Shown piece after piece: positions 12,761 through 24,420 of a stretch of DNA of 64,000 nucleotides. Both the position numbers and the translations under genes were made by a program. Every line of letters begins with the position of its first letter. The stretch's first letter is position 1. The notes below the pieces were generated by a model that saw only the letters and a program-made list of their open reading frames with translations, was not told the origin of the DNA and did no database searches. The stretch is from Margaritifera margaritifera (lineage: Eukaryota > Mollusca > Bivalvia > Unionida > Margaritiferidae). The DNA is taken from the NCBI GenBank assembly GCA_029931535.1, contig JAQPZY010001688.1, positions 8,035,001 through 8,099,000 of the forward strand, given 5' to 3'.

Positions 12761-13716
12761 GCACCCAATAAATAATTGTTAAACACAAAATTTCAACAAA
12801 ATCATTGAAGCATAAAATATAGGTCATGCAGACATCGTTTAATGCAATAAGCCGGGTCTATTCTGTAACTGAAAATTTAGAAGGTGGGTGGCACCAACCC
12901 CACCCCTGTTGAAAATAAAAAAATAAAAATTCTGAATATAGGAGAGAGATTTAATGAAAAAATAAAGGGAGAGCTTGATAATCTGATGCATGATTTTCAC
13001 GTATTCTGTTGATATTCTTTAGAACTTAGAATCAATCATGCAATCACTCTTCCTAAAATAGATCCTGAATAAGTGTAGTACTTGTCAAGATGCATCCCCT
13101 CACAAAGTTTCAGGATACTAGGCTGTACAGCATGCCAAAAACTCGTGGTCATAATCCAAACGCAAAACTTTACCAAAGCCAGTAAAAGATTAAAATTAGG
13201 TCATTATTAGCTCCTACAGTTGTAAGGGCATGATACTAACAGACATCATTATCAATTTCATGATACTAGCATGAACAGTGCCTGAGAAATAAACACCAAA
13301 CACTACATTTAACCCAAGTTAGTGAAGTGTAAAATATGGGCCATAATGACCTATTCTGCAATGAGGGAGCCATGCTTATCAAGATGTATCGCCTCACCTA
13401 GTTTCATGCTTCTAGAAAGGACAGTATGTACATAGCATGCAAAAAAAAAATGTGGCAATTAGCTAAACACAAAAACTGGACCTAAGCCAGTAAAATGTAA
13501 AATGTTGGTCAAAGTGACCTTTTTTTGTACAGGTGTGGAGCTAATAAAATGTACATGAACATCAAATTTTACAATTTTAGCATAAACAGTTAAAACAAAA
13601 CAAATAACAAAAGATAGTGAATTGTGAAATATGAACCCAATGACCTATTTTCGGTCACAAGGATGTAGTAGCACTCACCAAGATGCATCCCCTCACTAAG
13701 CTTCATGATTCCACGT
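12760..13716. repeat. Dispersed mollusc-type repeat array A
   Basis: Loose tandem copies of a unit of roughly 150-200 bp. Each contains a phrase like AGATGCATCCCCTCACTAAG, then TTTCATG-AT-CTAG, AACAGT, a run of CAAAA/ACACAAAA, GTGAAGT-TAAAATATGG and CAATGACCTATTTT. Copies occur near 12,790, 13,080, 13,330 and 13,620, again at 17,270-17,430 and 26,990-27,290. No coding capacity. Confidence 0.6.
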
Positions 13717-14097
13717 CAGGGCTGATCAAATCCCATAGCCCGACATCCCAGACTTTTCATTTTCGAAGTCGTACAAGTGGGTTTTTTTTCCTATTTTAAA
13801 ACAAGCTGGGCAAGTGCTAATTTTTATACTTTAATCACTTAATCTACCTTTATCTGGCCATTTTTGCCCTCCTGGCATACTGAATACTTGCATTTATCTC
13901 TCTTCATTTATTTATTCACATCCTGTGATACTGCAGTAAGTGGTCATTGATAACTGTCACATATGCACAAGTTCTATAACTACTTGACTGCATATTGGAC
14001 TAAGCAACCAAATCATCAGCCAATCAAAACAACTTCAAACAAAACAAATCCAGTATGATTAATTAGCTGTGTTTTAAACAACCGTATTATATTGTGT
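13717..14097 (+). mobile_element. Older hAT relative, copy 3, left part
   Basis: It begins CAGGGCTGATCAAATCCCAT and is co-linear with the left ~370 bp of copy 1, with many substitutions. At 14,097 it is interrupted by copy 2 and resumes at 15,607. It is therefore the older host element of a nested insertion. Confidence 0.8.
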
Positions 14098-15606
14098 CAG
14101 GGCTGAGCAAATTTTTTTTTAACCACTAGTCCAGGACAAGTGGTTTCAGAAAATTCACTAGTCCCACCTTACTCTTCACTAGTCCCACCTTACTTTTCAC
14201 TGGTCCCAAAATGATAATCACTTGCCGAGATTTAATGAGATGTATGTACTTAATCCATAGAAAAAACAAATGAAATAATATACAACATAATTATTTCTTA
14301 AAAGAATGTAATTTTTCAAAAACATTGGTTGTTATACATTTGGCTTCTTCAGGTTCATGTATATATGTTTTAGCTGATGGATTTGAAAAAATGCCCATGT
14401 ATATGTCTGCCACCTGCACCAGCACTAAGCCAGCAGTTGATAGCTGTGTCTGGGTTGAAGTCCTCAAGCTCTGGTCCATTTGCGGAAATGTTCATTAGCA
14501 TTTGTAAACTCTTTTGGTTTAAGGAATTCCTTAAAGAAGTCTTGATTAAGTTCATTGAACTAAATCCTCATTCACACTCAGCAGTGGATGGGCTTATAAC
14601 AAACATGATTTCTAATAGTTTGCATAATTGACTGAGACTAGGTGGAGTATTCACTAAGAGTGTTCCAAGAATTTCAAACAAATGGATCCGGTGACTGCTT
14701 CCTTCCGAGTCAATATATTCAAGCCAGGGATAACAATCAACCCAATGCGGCTGAAAATTTCTGTCTCTTAGTAGTGTCATATTTGACATTTTTTGCCATC
14801 AAAGATTGTTGCTTATGTCTCTTTGGAGAAATAGCTATCGCACACTCAGAATCAGTCTTACGTTTTATCCCTCCACTTTCAAACAAATTTTCCTTCTCCA
14901 AATTGCCGTTATTACCTTCCTTGCAAAAATAATTTAGCAAACTCATTTTATCCACAGAGTAACTATCAGCTTGCTTGACAACTACTTCTAAAGTGATCAT
15001 AACATACATTTTCTCTTTTAAATACGAACAGAGACAGCTCATTAATAATCGTAATTGTTTCGCTTCAAATGCAATATCGCACGTGGAAGTTAATCATCTG
15101 TATAATCAATTAAGAATTAAAGAATCATTACGGTCATTTAATCAGTTCATAAAAGAAACCAACACTGATGTTGGTAAAGTAACTTTCATTAATTTAATTA
15201 CACTGACTCGCTGGATTAAAATCATAGTGAGCCGCTCGTGATAATCTGGCTTGAGTAAACGCAATGCAACAAAGCCGCTTAAAACACTACTAATTGATCA
15301 TACTAGCTTTCTTTTGTTTGACGTGTTTTGATTTGCTGATAATTTGGTCGCTTAGCCCAATATGCAGTCAAGCGGTAACAGGATGTAAATGTATACACGA
15401 AGAGGGGTAGAATCAAGTATTCAGTACGCCCGGAGGGCATGATTGGCCAAATAAAGGTAGATATAGTGATTAAAGCACGAAAATAAGGACAAGCCCGACT
15501 TTTTTAAAAAGCACTTGTCCCGGACTAGCGACTTGGAAAATTTTACTTGCCTGACTTCAAAAATTACTAGTCCGGGACGTCGGTCTATGGGATTTGCTCA
15601 GCCCTG
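14098..15606 (-). mobile_element. TTF-type hAT deletion derivative, copy 2 (nested)
   Basis: A complete 1,509-bp TIR element in reverse orientation: CAGGGCTGAGCAAATTT on the left and GGGATTTGCTCAGCCCTG on the right. A 5-bp duplication TGTGT flanks it (14,093-14,097 and 15,607-15,611); collapsing it restores the older copy 3 sequence exactly where copy 1 reads GTATTGAGTTTACTC. It keeps the same transposase start and 3' end as copy 1 but a different middle: the finger is cut short and a piece of the hAT C-terminal region is retained. It is an independent internal deletion of the same parent. Confidence 0.87.
14291..14971 (-). pseudogene. hAT transposase fragments (N-terminus and C-terminus)
   Basis: Read on the minus strand, the segment opens with MSLLNYFCKEGNNGNLEKEN and reaches KRQKFSAALG-stop, the same frame break as copy 1. 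The start of the TTF finger follows (NFQPHWVDCYPWLEYIDSEG). The frame then passes into unrelated sequence and into LMNISANGPELEDFNPDTAI followed by NCWLSAG, which resembles the C-terminal hAT dimerisation region. The element-end peptide IHEPEEAKCITTNVFEKL closes it. The catalytic middle is missing and several stops are present, so no active protein is possible. Confidence 0.7.
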
Positions 15607-15930
15607 TGTGTTTACTCGATCCAGATACTCAAAAATGGATCACTCTTTACTTTCAACCCACTGAGTCAATGCAATGAAATTAATGAAAGGCACTTTACTA
15701 ATATAAATGTCTGATTCTTTTATGAACTGTTTAAATGACAGTAACATGTGATATTATATTTCAAGTGAAACAATTAGACTAATCAAGGAGTGATCTGTGT
15801 TTGCATTTTAACAACAAAATGTATATTATGATCACTTTTGTTGTAGTTGTCAAATGAGGTGATCTTTTCTATTTGGATAAAATGAGTTTATCATTTTTGC
15901 AACGAAGGAAATGAGGAAAATTCAGAAGTC
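15607..15930 (+). mobile_element. Older hAT relative, copy 3, right part
   Basis: Continues the older element after the nested insertion: GTTTACTCGATCC, ATGAAATTAATGAAAGGCAC, TCTTTTATGAACTG and ATAAAATGAGTTTA match copy 1 in order. Similarity stops near 15,930, where an unrelated dispersed repeat begins, so the right end of this copy is lost. Confidence 0.75.
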
Positions 15931-17150
15931 TTTTGGTGAAAGTACAATGTCGATATGACATGTCATCTAGCTTAAGTAATGATATGATTTTCCAGTTGGC
16001 CATTGTGACAGCCGTATTGGAGGTCAGATTGGCACCATTTTTACTCATGAACAACTAGACATCATAAGAGTCTTTCAGTAAAACCCCATGCTGATATGAT
16101 CATTCATTCAGGAGTAGTGATAATATTTTCAAGATGGCCACTGTAAAGGCCATATTCAGGTGTGGACAAATCACTAATATGTGTGGTTGCCTGATGGGCT
16201 ACAAAAAGGGAAACTATGGTAGCCCACAACAAAATTTGGTAGCCCACATTTTTCAAAGGATAAACATTTGAGTTGGCTCAAGAGTGATGGTGGCCAAAGA
16301 AGTCAGTTAACTTATGGTATGTTTTCTTGAACAAAATAAACATGTCTGATAACATTATGCCTAAGAAAAAAGTAACTGCATGTTAACTACTTCAGCATTC
16401 CTGGCTACCATCACTCTTCAACTAACTGAAATGGCGCACAACAGACTCTGAAAAACACCACTTGATTGTGCTTGGATATACTTCAATAAGGAAAAAGGCA
16501 TTAAGTATAATATGACTAAAGCAATTTGACTTTAATCTGTGCAACAGTGTTGACATGGGCTGCCAATTATGTGAGATATTCTTGAAAATTCAGCACTAGT
16601 TCTGGGGTGAACTGACTGGGGGAACACACATTATGGCACAGCTTATTATTGCAGTAAGTAATATCAGGATCAACATCATACATCATAGAACTATAGCACA
16701 ATGCTGCACTGTAGTTTATAATTACTGTTAAAAGAAAAATGCAACTGGTAGTCCCACTGACTTTACAACATTACAGTTAAGTCATCCAAAAACACAATTT
16801 GGTAGTTCCAGGCATGCAGATACCAATTTGTCCACCCTGATACTGGATGTCTGAGCCACACCATTTTCAGTCAGAACCAACTAGACATCATAAGTAGTCT
16901 TTCCATAAAATAAACCCATGCTGATATGACCATCCATTCAGAATTAGTAGCGATAACAAGATTCTCAAGATGGTAGCATCGGCACCCACACTGGATGTGC
17001 AAGTGGCACCATTTTCATTTAGGACCAACTAGACACCATAAGAAGTCTTTTTTGTTAAATAACCCACATTGATATGACCATCCATTCGGACAAATAGCGA
17101 TAACAAACTTGTGCTAATAGACAGACAAAAAAAAATTCCACAAGTTCTTC
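15931..17150. repeat. Dispersed mollusc-type repeat array B, first block
   Basis: Loose copies of a ~150-160 bp unit: GGCACCATTTTCATTTAGGA, CCAACTAGACATCATAAG, AAGTCTTT-AGT-AAAACCC, TGATATGACCATCCATTC, then AGATGGCCACTGT and GCCATATTGGATGTC. A 683-bp TIR element is inserted in one unit. The same family fills 34,960-36,165. It ends in CTTGTGCTAA-AGACAG...CTTCTGGTCTATGATCAGTA, as the second block does. Confidence 0.7.
16157..16839. mobile_element. Non-autonomous TIR element, 683 bp
   Basis: Ends are CAGGTGTGGACAAATC and the inverted AATTTGTCCACCCTG. The flanking 5 bases are ATATT on the left and ATACT on the right, a 5-bp duplication with one change. The host unit (GCCATA-T GGATGTC) is restored when the insertion is collapsed. 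No coding sequence. The termini resemble those of the nearby hAT derivatives (CAGGG...GACAAAT versus CAGGG...GAGCAAAT), so a hAT relationship is inferred. Confidence 0.7.
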
Positions 17151-17440
17151 TGGTCTATGATCAGTAGAGGTAAAAAGTCTAGGTGGTTGTCAGTTAAACG
17201 CAAAAACTTGACATATTCCAATAAATTGTTCAATTCATGTCTCAATGACATTTTGCTGTATGGGTATGGCACTAACAAAGATGCGTACAATCATCTAGTT
17301 TGAAGATTCCAGCATGAACAGTGCTTGATAAGTAAACATTTAAAGACAAAACTAAACATGGCAGTGAAGCATGACATACGGGCTAGTCAGACAAAATGTA
17401 ATCAAAACAAGTGAAGTGTTAAATGCATATCACAGGGAAC
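17150..17440. repeat. Repeat array A, further copy
   Basis: Contains the array A phrases TCAATGACATTTTGC, AAGATGCGTACAATCA, TTCCAGCATGAACAGTGC and GAAGCATGACATACGGGC, in the same order as at 13,200-13,700. Confidence 0.5.
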
Positions 17441-17571
17441 TACTACTGTGATGAAGAGTGCAGAGCAGAATAAATCAACATGCCAGACACCCCCAACAAG
17501 CTCAAATCAGGCTTGCGTACACTCAAGTCCCAAAAATGGAGAGATATTATGTTCAGTACATAATACTTTAT

Positions 17572-18230
17572 GTTATTGTTGCTCACAATTTACCTATCAG
17601 TCACACATGTACTATATAAATACTACAAGGGAAGACACTTCTCTCCCTTCTCATGCAATCTATTTAAGAATTTACGCTGACATTTCGAGCTTTACTTCGC
17701 ATAGCATAATAAACTTGGTACCGATGTTTAGCTCAGGCATTCGACTTTTTATGCCTACAAAAAGTTTGCCTTACTACCACACCTTTAAGGAATACCAGAC
17801 CATTTTCCCACGCTACCGGTCGACATGGCCATGATTGAGCCCACTTAATATGCAAGAGCAACAAGCTGAATGGAATACGGCCCTCTCATTGGTCGACTGA
17901 AAAGATTATCCGATTTTCAGTCAACCAATAAAGTGGCAGAATTCCATTCAGTGCGTTGTAGCTGCCGATCATGGCCATGTCGACCGGTAGCGTGGGAAAA
18001 TGTTCTGGCATTCCTTAAAGGTGTGGTAGTAAGGCAAACTTTGTGTAGGCATACAAAGTCAAAAGCCTGAGCTAAATATCGGTACCAAATTTATTATGCC
18101 ACGCGAGGTGTCGCTTGAAATATCAGCGTTGTATCTTAAATAAGTCACGCGAGACGTGAGAGAAGTGTCATCATTTGTAGTATTATATAGTACATGTATG
18201 ACTGATACAGAAGTTGTAAGCAACAATACG
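17572..18230. repeat. Near-palindromic foldback element, ~660 bp
   Basis: The left arm (17,572 to ~17,900) is the inverse of the right arm (~17,912 to 18,230), with arms of roughly 300 bp at an estimated 80-90% identity. Matched pairs include TATTGTTGCTCACAA/TTGTAAGCAACAATA, GGTACCGATGTTTAGCTCAG/CTGAGCTAAATATCGGTACC, CCACACCTTTAAGGAAT/ATTCCTTAAAGGTGTGG and CACGCTACCGGTCGACATGG/CCATGTCGACCGGTAGCGTG. The centre is GACTGAAAAGATTATCCGA followed by TTTTCAGTC. No target duplication or coding gene was found; open frames inside are by-products of the palindrome. It is probably a foldback transposon or MITE. Confidence 0.8.
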
Positions 18231-18649
18231 AGCCCCAGTTGTGGTTTCGATCTGGGTTCATTTGGTCATCTCCCGTCTTCGTAACAAGTAAAAAGCCTGG
18301 CTCAACCACAGGAGCTCAGTTAAAACCTCACAAGTTAACAAAACATTCAATAAAATGTATATTTTTTACCGCTACGCACAAATGAATGCCTTGACTTTTA
18401 TATTATGAATTGAACCTTGCTATCAAGATGAAGTGCCAAGACCAGCAGCGACAAATACGTGCGGTGTAGAATAAAAAACATACACGATACTTCTGCTTTA
18501 AACACATTTTCATTTTACACTATTTATAATAAAGGAACATCTAGATATTTCATAAACGTACGGACCTGTAAATATTCACCAACATGTACATTCTATATAC
18601 CCAGTCACTGAAACAAAGCACCTTCTTTCAAGGCGATCTTTTGGAGCCT

Positions 18650-18840
18650 CCCTGCTAGCTATTAAAATTATTTTAGCTTCTTACCGAAAGATATGGCTCC
18701 CTCGAACCATAAGCAGTTTTCAAATTGTCACTTCGCTGTGTAAAGCAAGTTCTTTTAGTTTGTTGTACACCTTCGAAAAGAAAACTTTCTCAAATTCAAA
18801 TTCCAAGATGGCGTCGTGTATTTTAGTAAGCATGCGCACG
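18650..18840 (-). promoter_or_regulatory. Promoter-like patch with YY1- and NRF1-like motifs
   Basis: CAAGATGGCG (18,807 region) matches the YY1 consensus AAGATGGCGGC, and about 20 bases further GCATGCGCAC matches the NRF1 core (TGCGCATGCGCA). Both are typical of animal core promoters. Downstream on the minus strand is a strong donor (CTTTCG|GTAAGAAG, near 18,685), preceded by an ATG frame of eight codons (MVRGSHIF). This would fit a first exon read leftwards, but no following exon was identified. The plus-strand ATG in the YY1 motif opens a frame of only about 20 codons. Confidence 0.3.
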
Positions 18841-19449
18841 AGTGTCATGCACCTGTTTGATGAACTAATTGGCTAATCCACTCTCTGCCACTAATCATAA
18901 TGAGTCAGCTATTATCATCTTCGATTCTAATTAGAACTCTACTTTGACCATCTAGATTGATTTTTAACAGCAACAATAACAAACATAGTAAAAAAAAAGT
19001 ACATTAGTCCACAGAGATAAAATTGAAATTAGTTTCAGTTTGTCTCCCTATAACACCATACATGATCGTTCATAATTGTTGTTGAGGCTCCTGTGGGTTC
19101 TTCAGTAGTCTGGGATGCACAGATCCTCTTGCTAGAACGTTAATAATATCATATGTAAAAACAAACGAAAAATAGATTTTATTTTAGAACAAGTTTATTC
19201 CTTTGTTCATTTTCTTACTTATTTTCACGCAATTTTATACTTTAAGCGGCATAAATCGGCACATTCTAAAACGGAGTCGCTCCCATTTGGTCGTGAACAT
19301 GACTCAACCGCTAATATTTAATGCCATATCAATTTATTACCCTATTTGAGTAAGAAAAATAAGCTGCGATTTCGAAAGCATAATTATGCGGATTTTTTTT
19401 AAATTGCAAGTTAAACCTAATAAATCATGGATAGATAAACAGCTAAACA

Positions 19450-20525
<1,076 letters not shown>

Positions 20526-20529
20526 TTAG

Positions 20530-21100
20530 AGGTGAGTAGTTTTATGAGCCTATTGGGAACATAACGGGCATTATCATTAGCCCATAGGTTTACATTAGGA
20601 GCACCCATGGTGCATAATGGGAATTTAACATAGGATGAGCCTCTTTGGGGCATAAGGGGAATATGGGGCATAAGGGAAATTTAACACAAGATTTATCTGT
20701 GCCCCAGACTGCCCTAGAAAATGTAGGGTCAGATGAGGCAGTCTACGGCATAAGGGAAATATAAAGTTATAATATATATATATATATATATCTACAATCC
20801 AACACAACACATATACTATCCAGCAACTGCTTTTTGAGTACAATCCAAACACAATACCTACAATCCAGCATGCCTTTTTATTACAATCCAAACACACCTT
20901 ACATATACTATCCAGCGCCCGCTTATTGATAACTATCCGAACACACACCCTACAATCCAACACCCGCTTTTTTATTACTATCCAACAACGAAAATGGTAT
21001 ACTTACATACATACAAACATACTATCACACACAAGGAAGTGTTTATAGACACACTACTATACCCACATACAAACACAAGAGACGATGTAAAGGGGTTTTA
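20530..21100. repeat. Low-complexity and loose tandem repeats
   Basis: 20,560-20,765 repeats the phrase GGCATAAGGGAAAT-like with GGGAATTTAACA. A short (TA)n tract follows at ~20,771-20,791. 20,795-20,995 holds loose copies of TACAATCCA(A/G)CA...CTTTTT-TTAC(A/T)ATCCAA. No gene. Confidence 0.6.
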
Positions 21101-21566
21101 ACTTTTAGATGTAAACAACATAGACAAACACAAACATACATAAAACACAAAGTTGTTGCCAAATATGATTAGCATATCTCTTTTCTAGAGATCTCGGTGG
21201 CCCTGAAAGGGCTGTTGGGGTTTTACTACCACTCTCCTTAGTGGTTGCACCTCCTAGGTCGGACTCCGCAGGCTGCACATCTTTAAAGCCATGATGTTTT
21301 TGTGGAGTCCACGAGACTAACAATAGCCTCGTTGGCCTCCCTCCCCCAAAATTCATTCTCCTCCTCAGGGATCCAGTCTGGATGTCCCAATCTTCTGAAT
21401 TTGTCCTGGATCTTCATCCTATTCTGGTTGTATGTGTTGGTTATTGGTTTTGGGGGTTACAATTTAGCCTAAAAGGTTGATATACTTTCCATAAAGTTTA
21501 TGGTTTGGTTATTGATTTTTTAACTTAAAAAATAAAGTGTTGTTATATTTCCCATACCATTTATAT

Positions 21567-21811
21567 GAGTCTAAATGTGTTGGACTGTTTGAGTCTAAAT
21601 GTGTTGGACTGTTTGAGTCTAAATGTGTTGGACTGTTTGAGTCTAAATGTGTTGGATTGTTTGAGTCTAAATGTGTTGGACTGTTTGAGTCTAAATGTGT
21701 TGGATTTTGTTTGAGTCTAAATGTGTTGGACTGTTTGAGTCTAAATGTGTTGGACTGTTTGAGTCTAAATGTGTCAGACTGTTTGAGTCTATTTGGTTGT
21801 GTTTGAGTCTT
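21567..21811. repeat. 24-bp minisatellite, about 9-10 copies
   Basis: The unit begins GAGTCTAAATGTGTTGGACT and ends GTTT. Copies are nearly identical, with a few C/T changes and a 2-base insertion near 21,710. The unit is divisible by three, giving a spurious repeated ESKCVGLF frame. Confidence 0.92.
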
Positions 21812-22054
21812 TAAGGGTTAAAAAATGGTGGTCTTGGCTGTCTCTTTATGGGAGTAGAATTTGCTCCAGCATGTGAGAGTGGGGGTTGGCTGAAAACCCA
21901 AAGAACCACATCCCAGAATGGGACTGATCTAACCAATCCCCTCCCCCACAGCTTATAGCCCTATCCTCTCCTGCTCAAGACAGGTGTGGAGATTATCTCT
22001 TTAATTGTGTTAGCTTTTTTTGTGTTTTTGTTCTACTCCTATTTTATTTATTTT

Positions 22055-22222
22055 TAATATTCGCTTTACCTGGGACACTGGTTTTGTTTCTTATTAATTT
22101 TTGCTTTACCTGGGGCACTGGTTTTGTTTCTTATTAATTTTTGCTTTACCTGTGACACCAGTTTTGTTTCTTATTTATATTTGCTTTACCTGGGACACTG
22201 GTTTTGTTTTCTTATTTATATT
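22055..22222. repeat. ~41-bp minisatellite, 4 copies
   Basis: The unit contains TTTGCTTTACCTGGGACACT and GGTTTTGTTTCTTATT. Four copies differ by a few substitutions. It lies between the two large duplicated blocks. Confidence 0.85.
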
Positions 22223-22899
22223 TTTCCTCTTTTTATAATATTTGCTGGGGTGATATGTGTGGGTCTGGTGTCTGATGAGAGGCAAAGAGGGGTGTGTGCT
22301 TATGAGGGTTAGTTTGTTATTTTTGTCCAAGGAAACTTTAAATGATGATATACTTTCTCTAAAGTGTATGTTATGGTTATTGGTTTTGTTACAATTTATC
22401 CTAAAAGGTCTGTAAACTTTCCATAAAGTTTTATGGTTTGGTTATTTTTTTTTTTTAACTTAAAAAATAAACTGTTGTGATATTTTCCATACAGTTTATG
22501 TTAATCTGCATGTGTTGCACTGTTTGAGTCTATTTCGTTGTGTTTTACTCTTTAAGGGCTAAAATGTGATAGTCTTGGCTGTCTCTCTATGGGAGCAGAG
22601 TTTGCTCCAGACTGTGAGGGTGGGGTATTGCCTGTCTCCTACGAATCATATCCCAGAGTGGGACTAATCTAACCAATCCCATCCCCAAGGGCTTATAGCC
22701 CCTCCTCTCTGGTCCAGACAGGTGTGGATATTACCTACTTAATTCTGTTAGCTTTGTTTGTGTTTTTGTTCTACTTCTATTTTATTTTTTTATTTATTTT
22801 TGCTTTTGATATTGTCTGTATTTAGATCATGTTTTTGATTTATTTGTGGACACCTCTTGGACCTCTAGCTATGTTAAGCTAAAAGGCCCTTGAGGTGAC

Positions 22900-24145
22900 C
22901 CCTGTTTGAGCCAAAACGTTATAAAGGATTTTATATCTGTGTGTGTCCCCCAAAGGTCTGTTCTTGTGGGTTTCATTAAAAAATCAAAAAGAATTTTGAA
23001 GAGAAATTTTAGTTTTATTGTTTTTGACTAGGGTTTCTCTTTTTGTTGCTTTTTTGATGCAGCGTACTTGTTTAGGTTCCCGTCTCCAGGTTCTGATTGG
23101 TTCCGCCACTTGTCCAAAAGAAATTTACACTATGGCTCATGCTCCCCTCCTCAGCTATTACCCTTATGGCTGGTTTCCTTGCTATGTTAAATATGATGGT
23201 TACAGTGATCCTTGCCAGGGATTTGTATTAGTCCAGTGTGTGCTATATGTATATATACTACATATGTTTTGTCGTCTGCTATAACCCATATTTTTGTTTG
23301 GACTGGCTGTGATTTGTCTAATTTTGTTCTAGTTTTTATTTAACATTTATGTAGAAGAAAAACAAAATATAAAATTTATAAAAATCCCTGTAACCGAGAT
23401 TATATAATTGGGATTGGTGGTGCATCATTTTTAGTTTGTGACAGGACTGGATGGGTGCCACCCTGGCAACCACGACCCCTAGTGGGTGTTGTATTCCTGT
23501 CCCCTTCTGTCCAAGAGGCTATACTCTGTGCGCCCCCAGTCTCTGCATATCTAATGGTCTCAAAGCCATTTTAAATTTTGCTGTTGCCTTTTCTAAGAAA
23601 GGAACAGAGTAGGATCATCATCATCAGAAGAAGAAAAATAAAATTAAAATAAAATTTAAAAAAAAAAAAAGAAGAAAGTGATAGCTTGTTAATGGTGTAT
23701 GTATGTATGTATGTATGTATGTTGTCTGTGTTGGGCGGGAAAGAAACTCACAGATTTTAATATATTTTATAGTTCCCCTTTGTGTTTTTGTTTCGTTATG
23801 TTGATTTTGTTATGCCCTCATTATTCGGATACTCTGATGTGACCCGTGCTACTACGCATTAGCCATGTAGCATTGGCATCACACCGTCCTCATATCTTAC
23901 TTTGAGGTACATACCCCACCCCCCTTGTGTTTATTTGTTTTTTTTCTTTCTGTTTGTACCTACATGTATTGTTAGTTTATATTAGTTGCTGTGAGTTTTC
24001 CCTTATTGTTAACAGTTATGTTTTGGAGTGTTTTTGTCTCTCTACATGTTGTTAATAATCCTTTTATTAGGTAGAGTCTGTTTTTGTGAAGCTGACCTTT
24101 TCAACATGTGAGCAAGTAGGATCCAGGTTGCCCGTATTCGGGAAC
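22900..24145. other. No gene seen; T-rich plus strand
   Basis: T-rich DNA with a short (TATG)n run at ~23,696-23,722 and an A run near 23,660. A phrase GAGGTGACCCCTGTTTGAGC followed by CAAAACGTT near 22,893 resembles the tails of retroelements that end ...GCxGAAACGTT, but nothing upstream supports a specific element. Confidence 0.4.
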
Positions 24146-24150
24146 CTACC

Positions 24151-24415
24151 CAGGTCCAGTTTAACTGGTAGGCAAACCAGGCGGTCGCCTAGGGTGGCAA
24201 AGTTTGGGGGGCAGCAAAAAACTGAATGAATAAAAAAAAAAAAAAAAAAAAAATAGCTTAAAATAGAAGATAATATGCATCTAAAAATAGAAAGATAAAA
24301 ACAGATGCAGAATTTGTACTCATACTAATGTGCAACATTAATTTTCGAAAGTTAATTGGGGGGGGGCACAAGGCTGAAGGTTTGCTAGGGTGCCAATACC
24401 CTTGCGATGGCCCTG
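24151..24415. mobile_element. Short TIR element (MITE), 265 bp
   Basis: Left end CAGGTCCA, right end TGGCCCTG, so the ends are an 8-bp inverted repeat with one mismatch. A perfect 5-bp duplication CTACC flanks it (24,146-24,150 and 24,416-24,420). Subterminal GGTCGCCTAGGGTGGCAAAG and TTTGCTAGGGTGCCAATACC also pair roughly. An A-rich centre and no coding sequence. The 5-bp duplication matches the hAT derivatives at 10.7 and 14.1 kb. Confidence 0.78.
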
Positions 24416-24420
24416 CTACC

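Larger units (their letters stand above)
21430..22800. repeat. Direct duplication of a ~500-bp block
   Basis: Block 1 (about 21,430-22,045) and block 2 (about 22,370-22,800) share, in order, CTTTCCATAAAGTTTATGG, TAACTTAAAAAATAAA, GTCTTGGCTGTCTCT, TATGGGAG-AGA-TTTGCTCC, TGGGACT-ATCTAACCAATCC, GCTTATAGCCC and AGACAGGTGTGGA. Block 1 carries the 24-bp minisatellite expansion, block 2 only its single ancestral copy. No coding assignment. Confidence 0.75.

Noticed and set aside
18225..18330. Possible tRNA just after the palindrome (GTTTCGATCTGGG)
   Set aside because: No matching box A, acceptor stem or cloverleaf could be drawn on either strand.
21175..21215. Histone mRNA-like 3' stem-loop (GCCCTTTCAGGGC, minus strand)
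   Set aside because: The hairpin lacks a base of the usual 16-base consensus, and no histone frame lies next to it.
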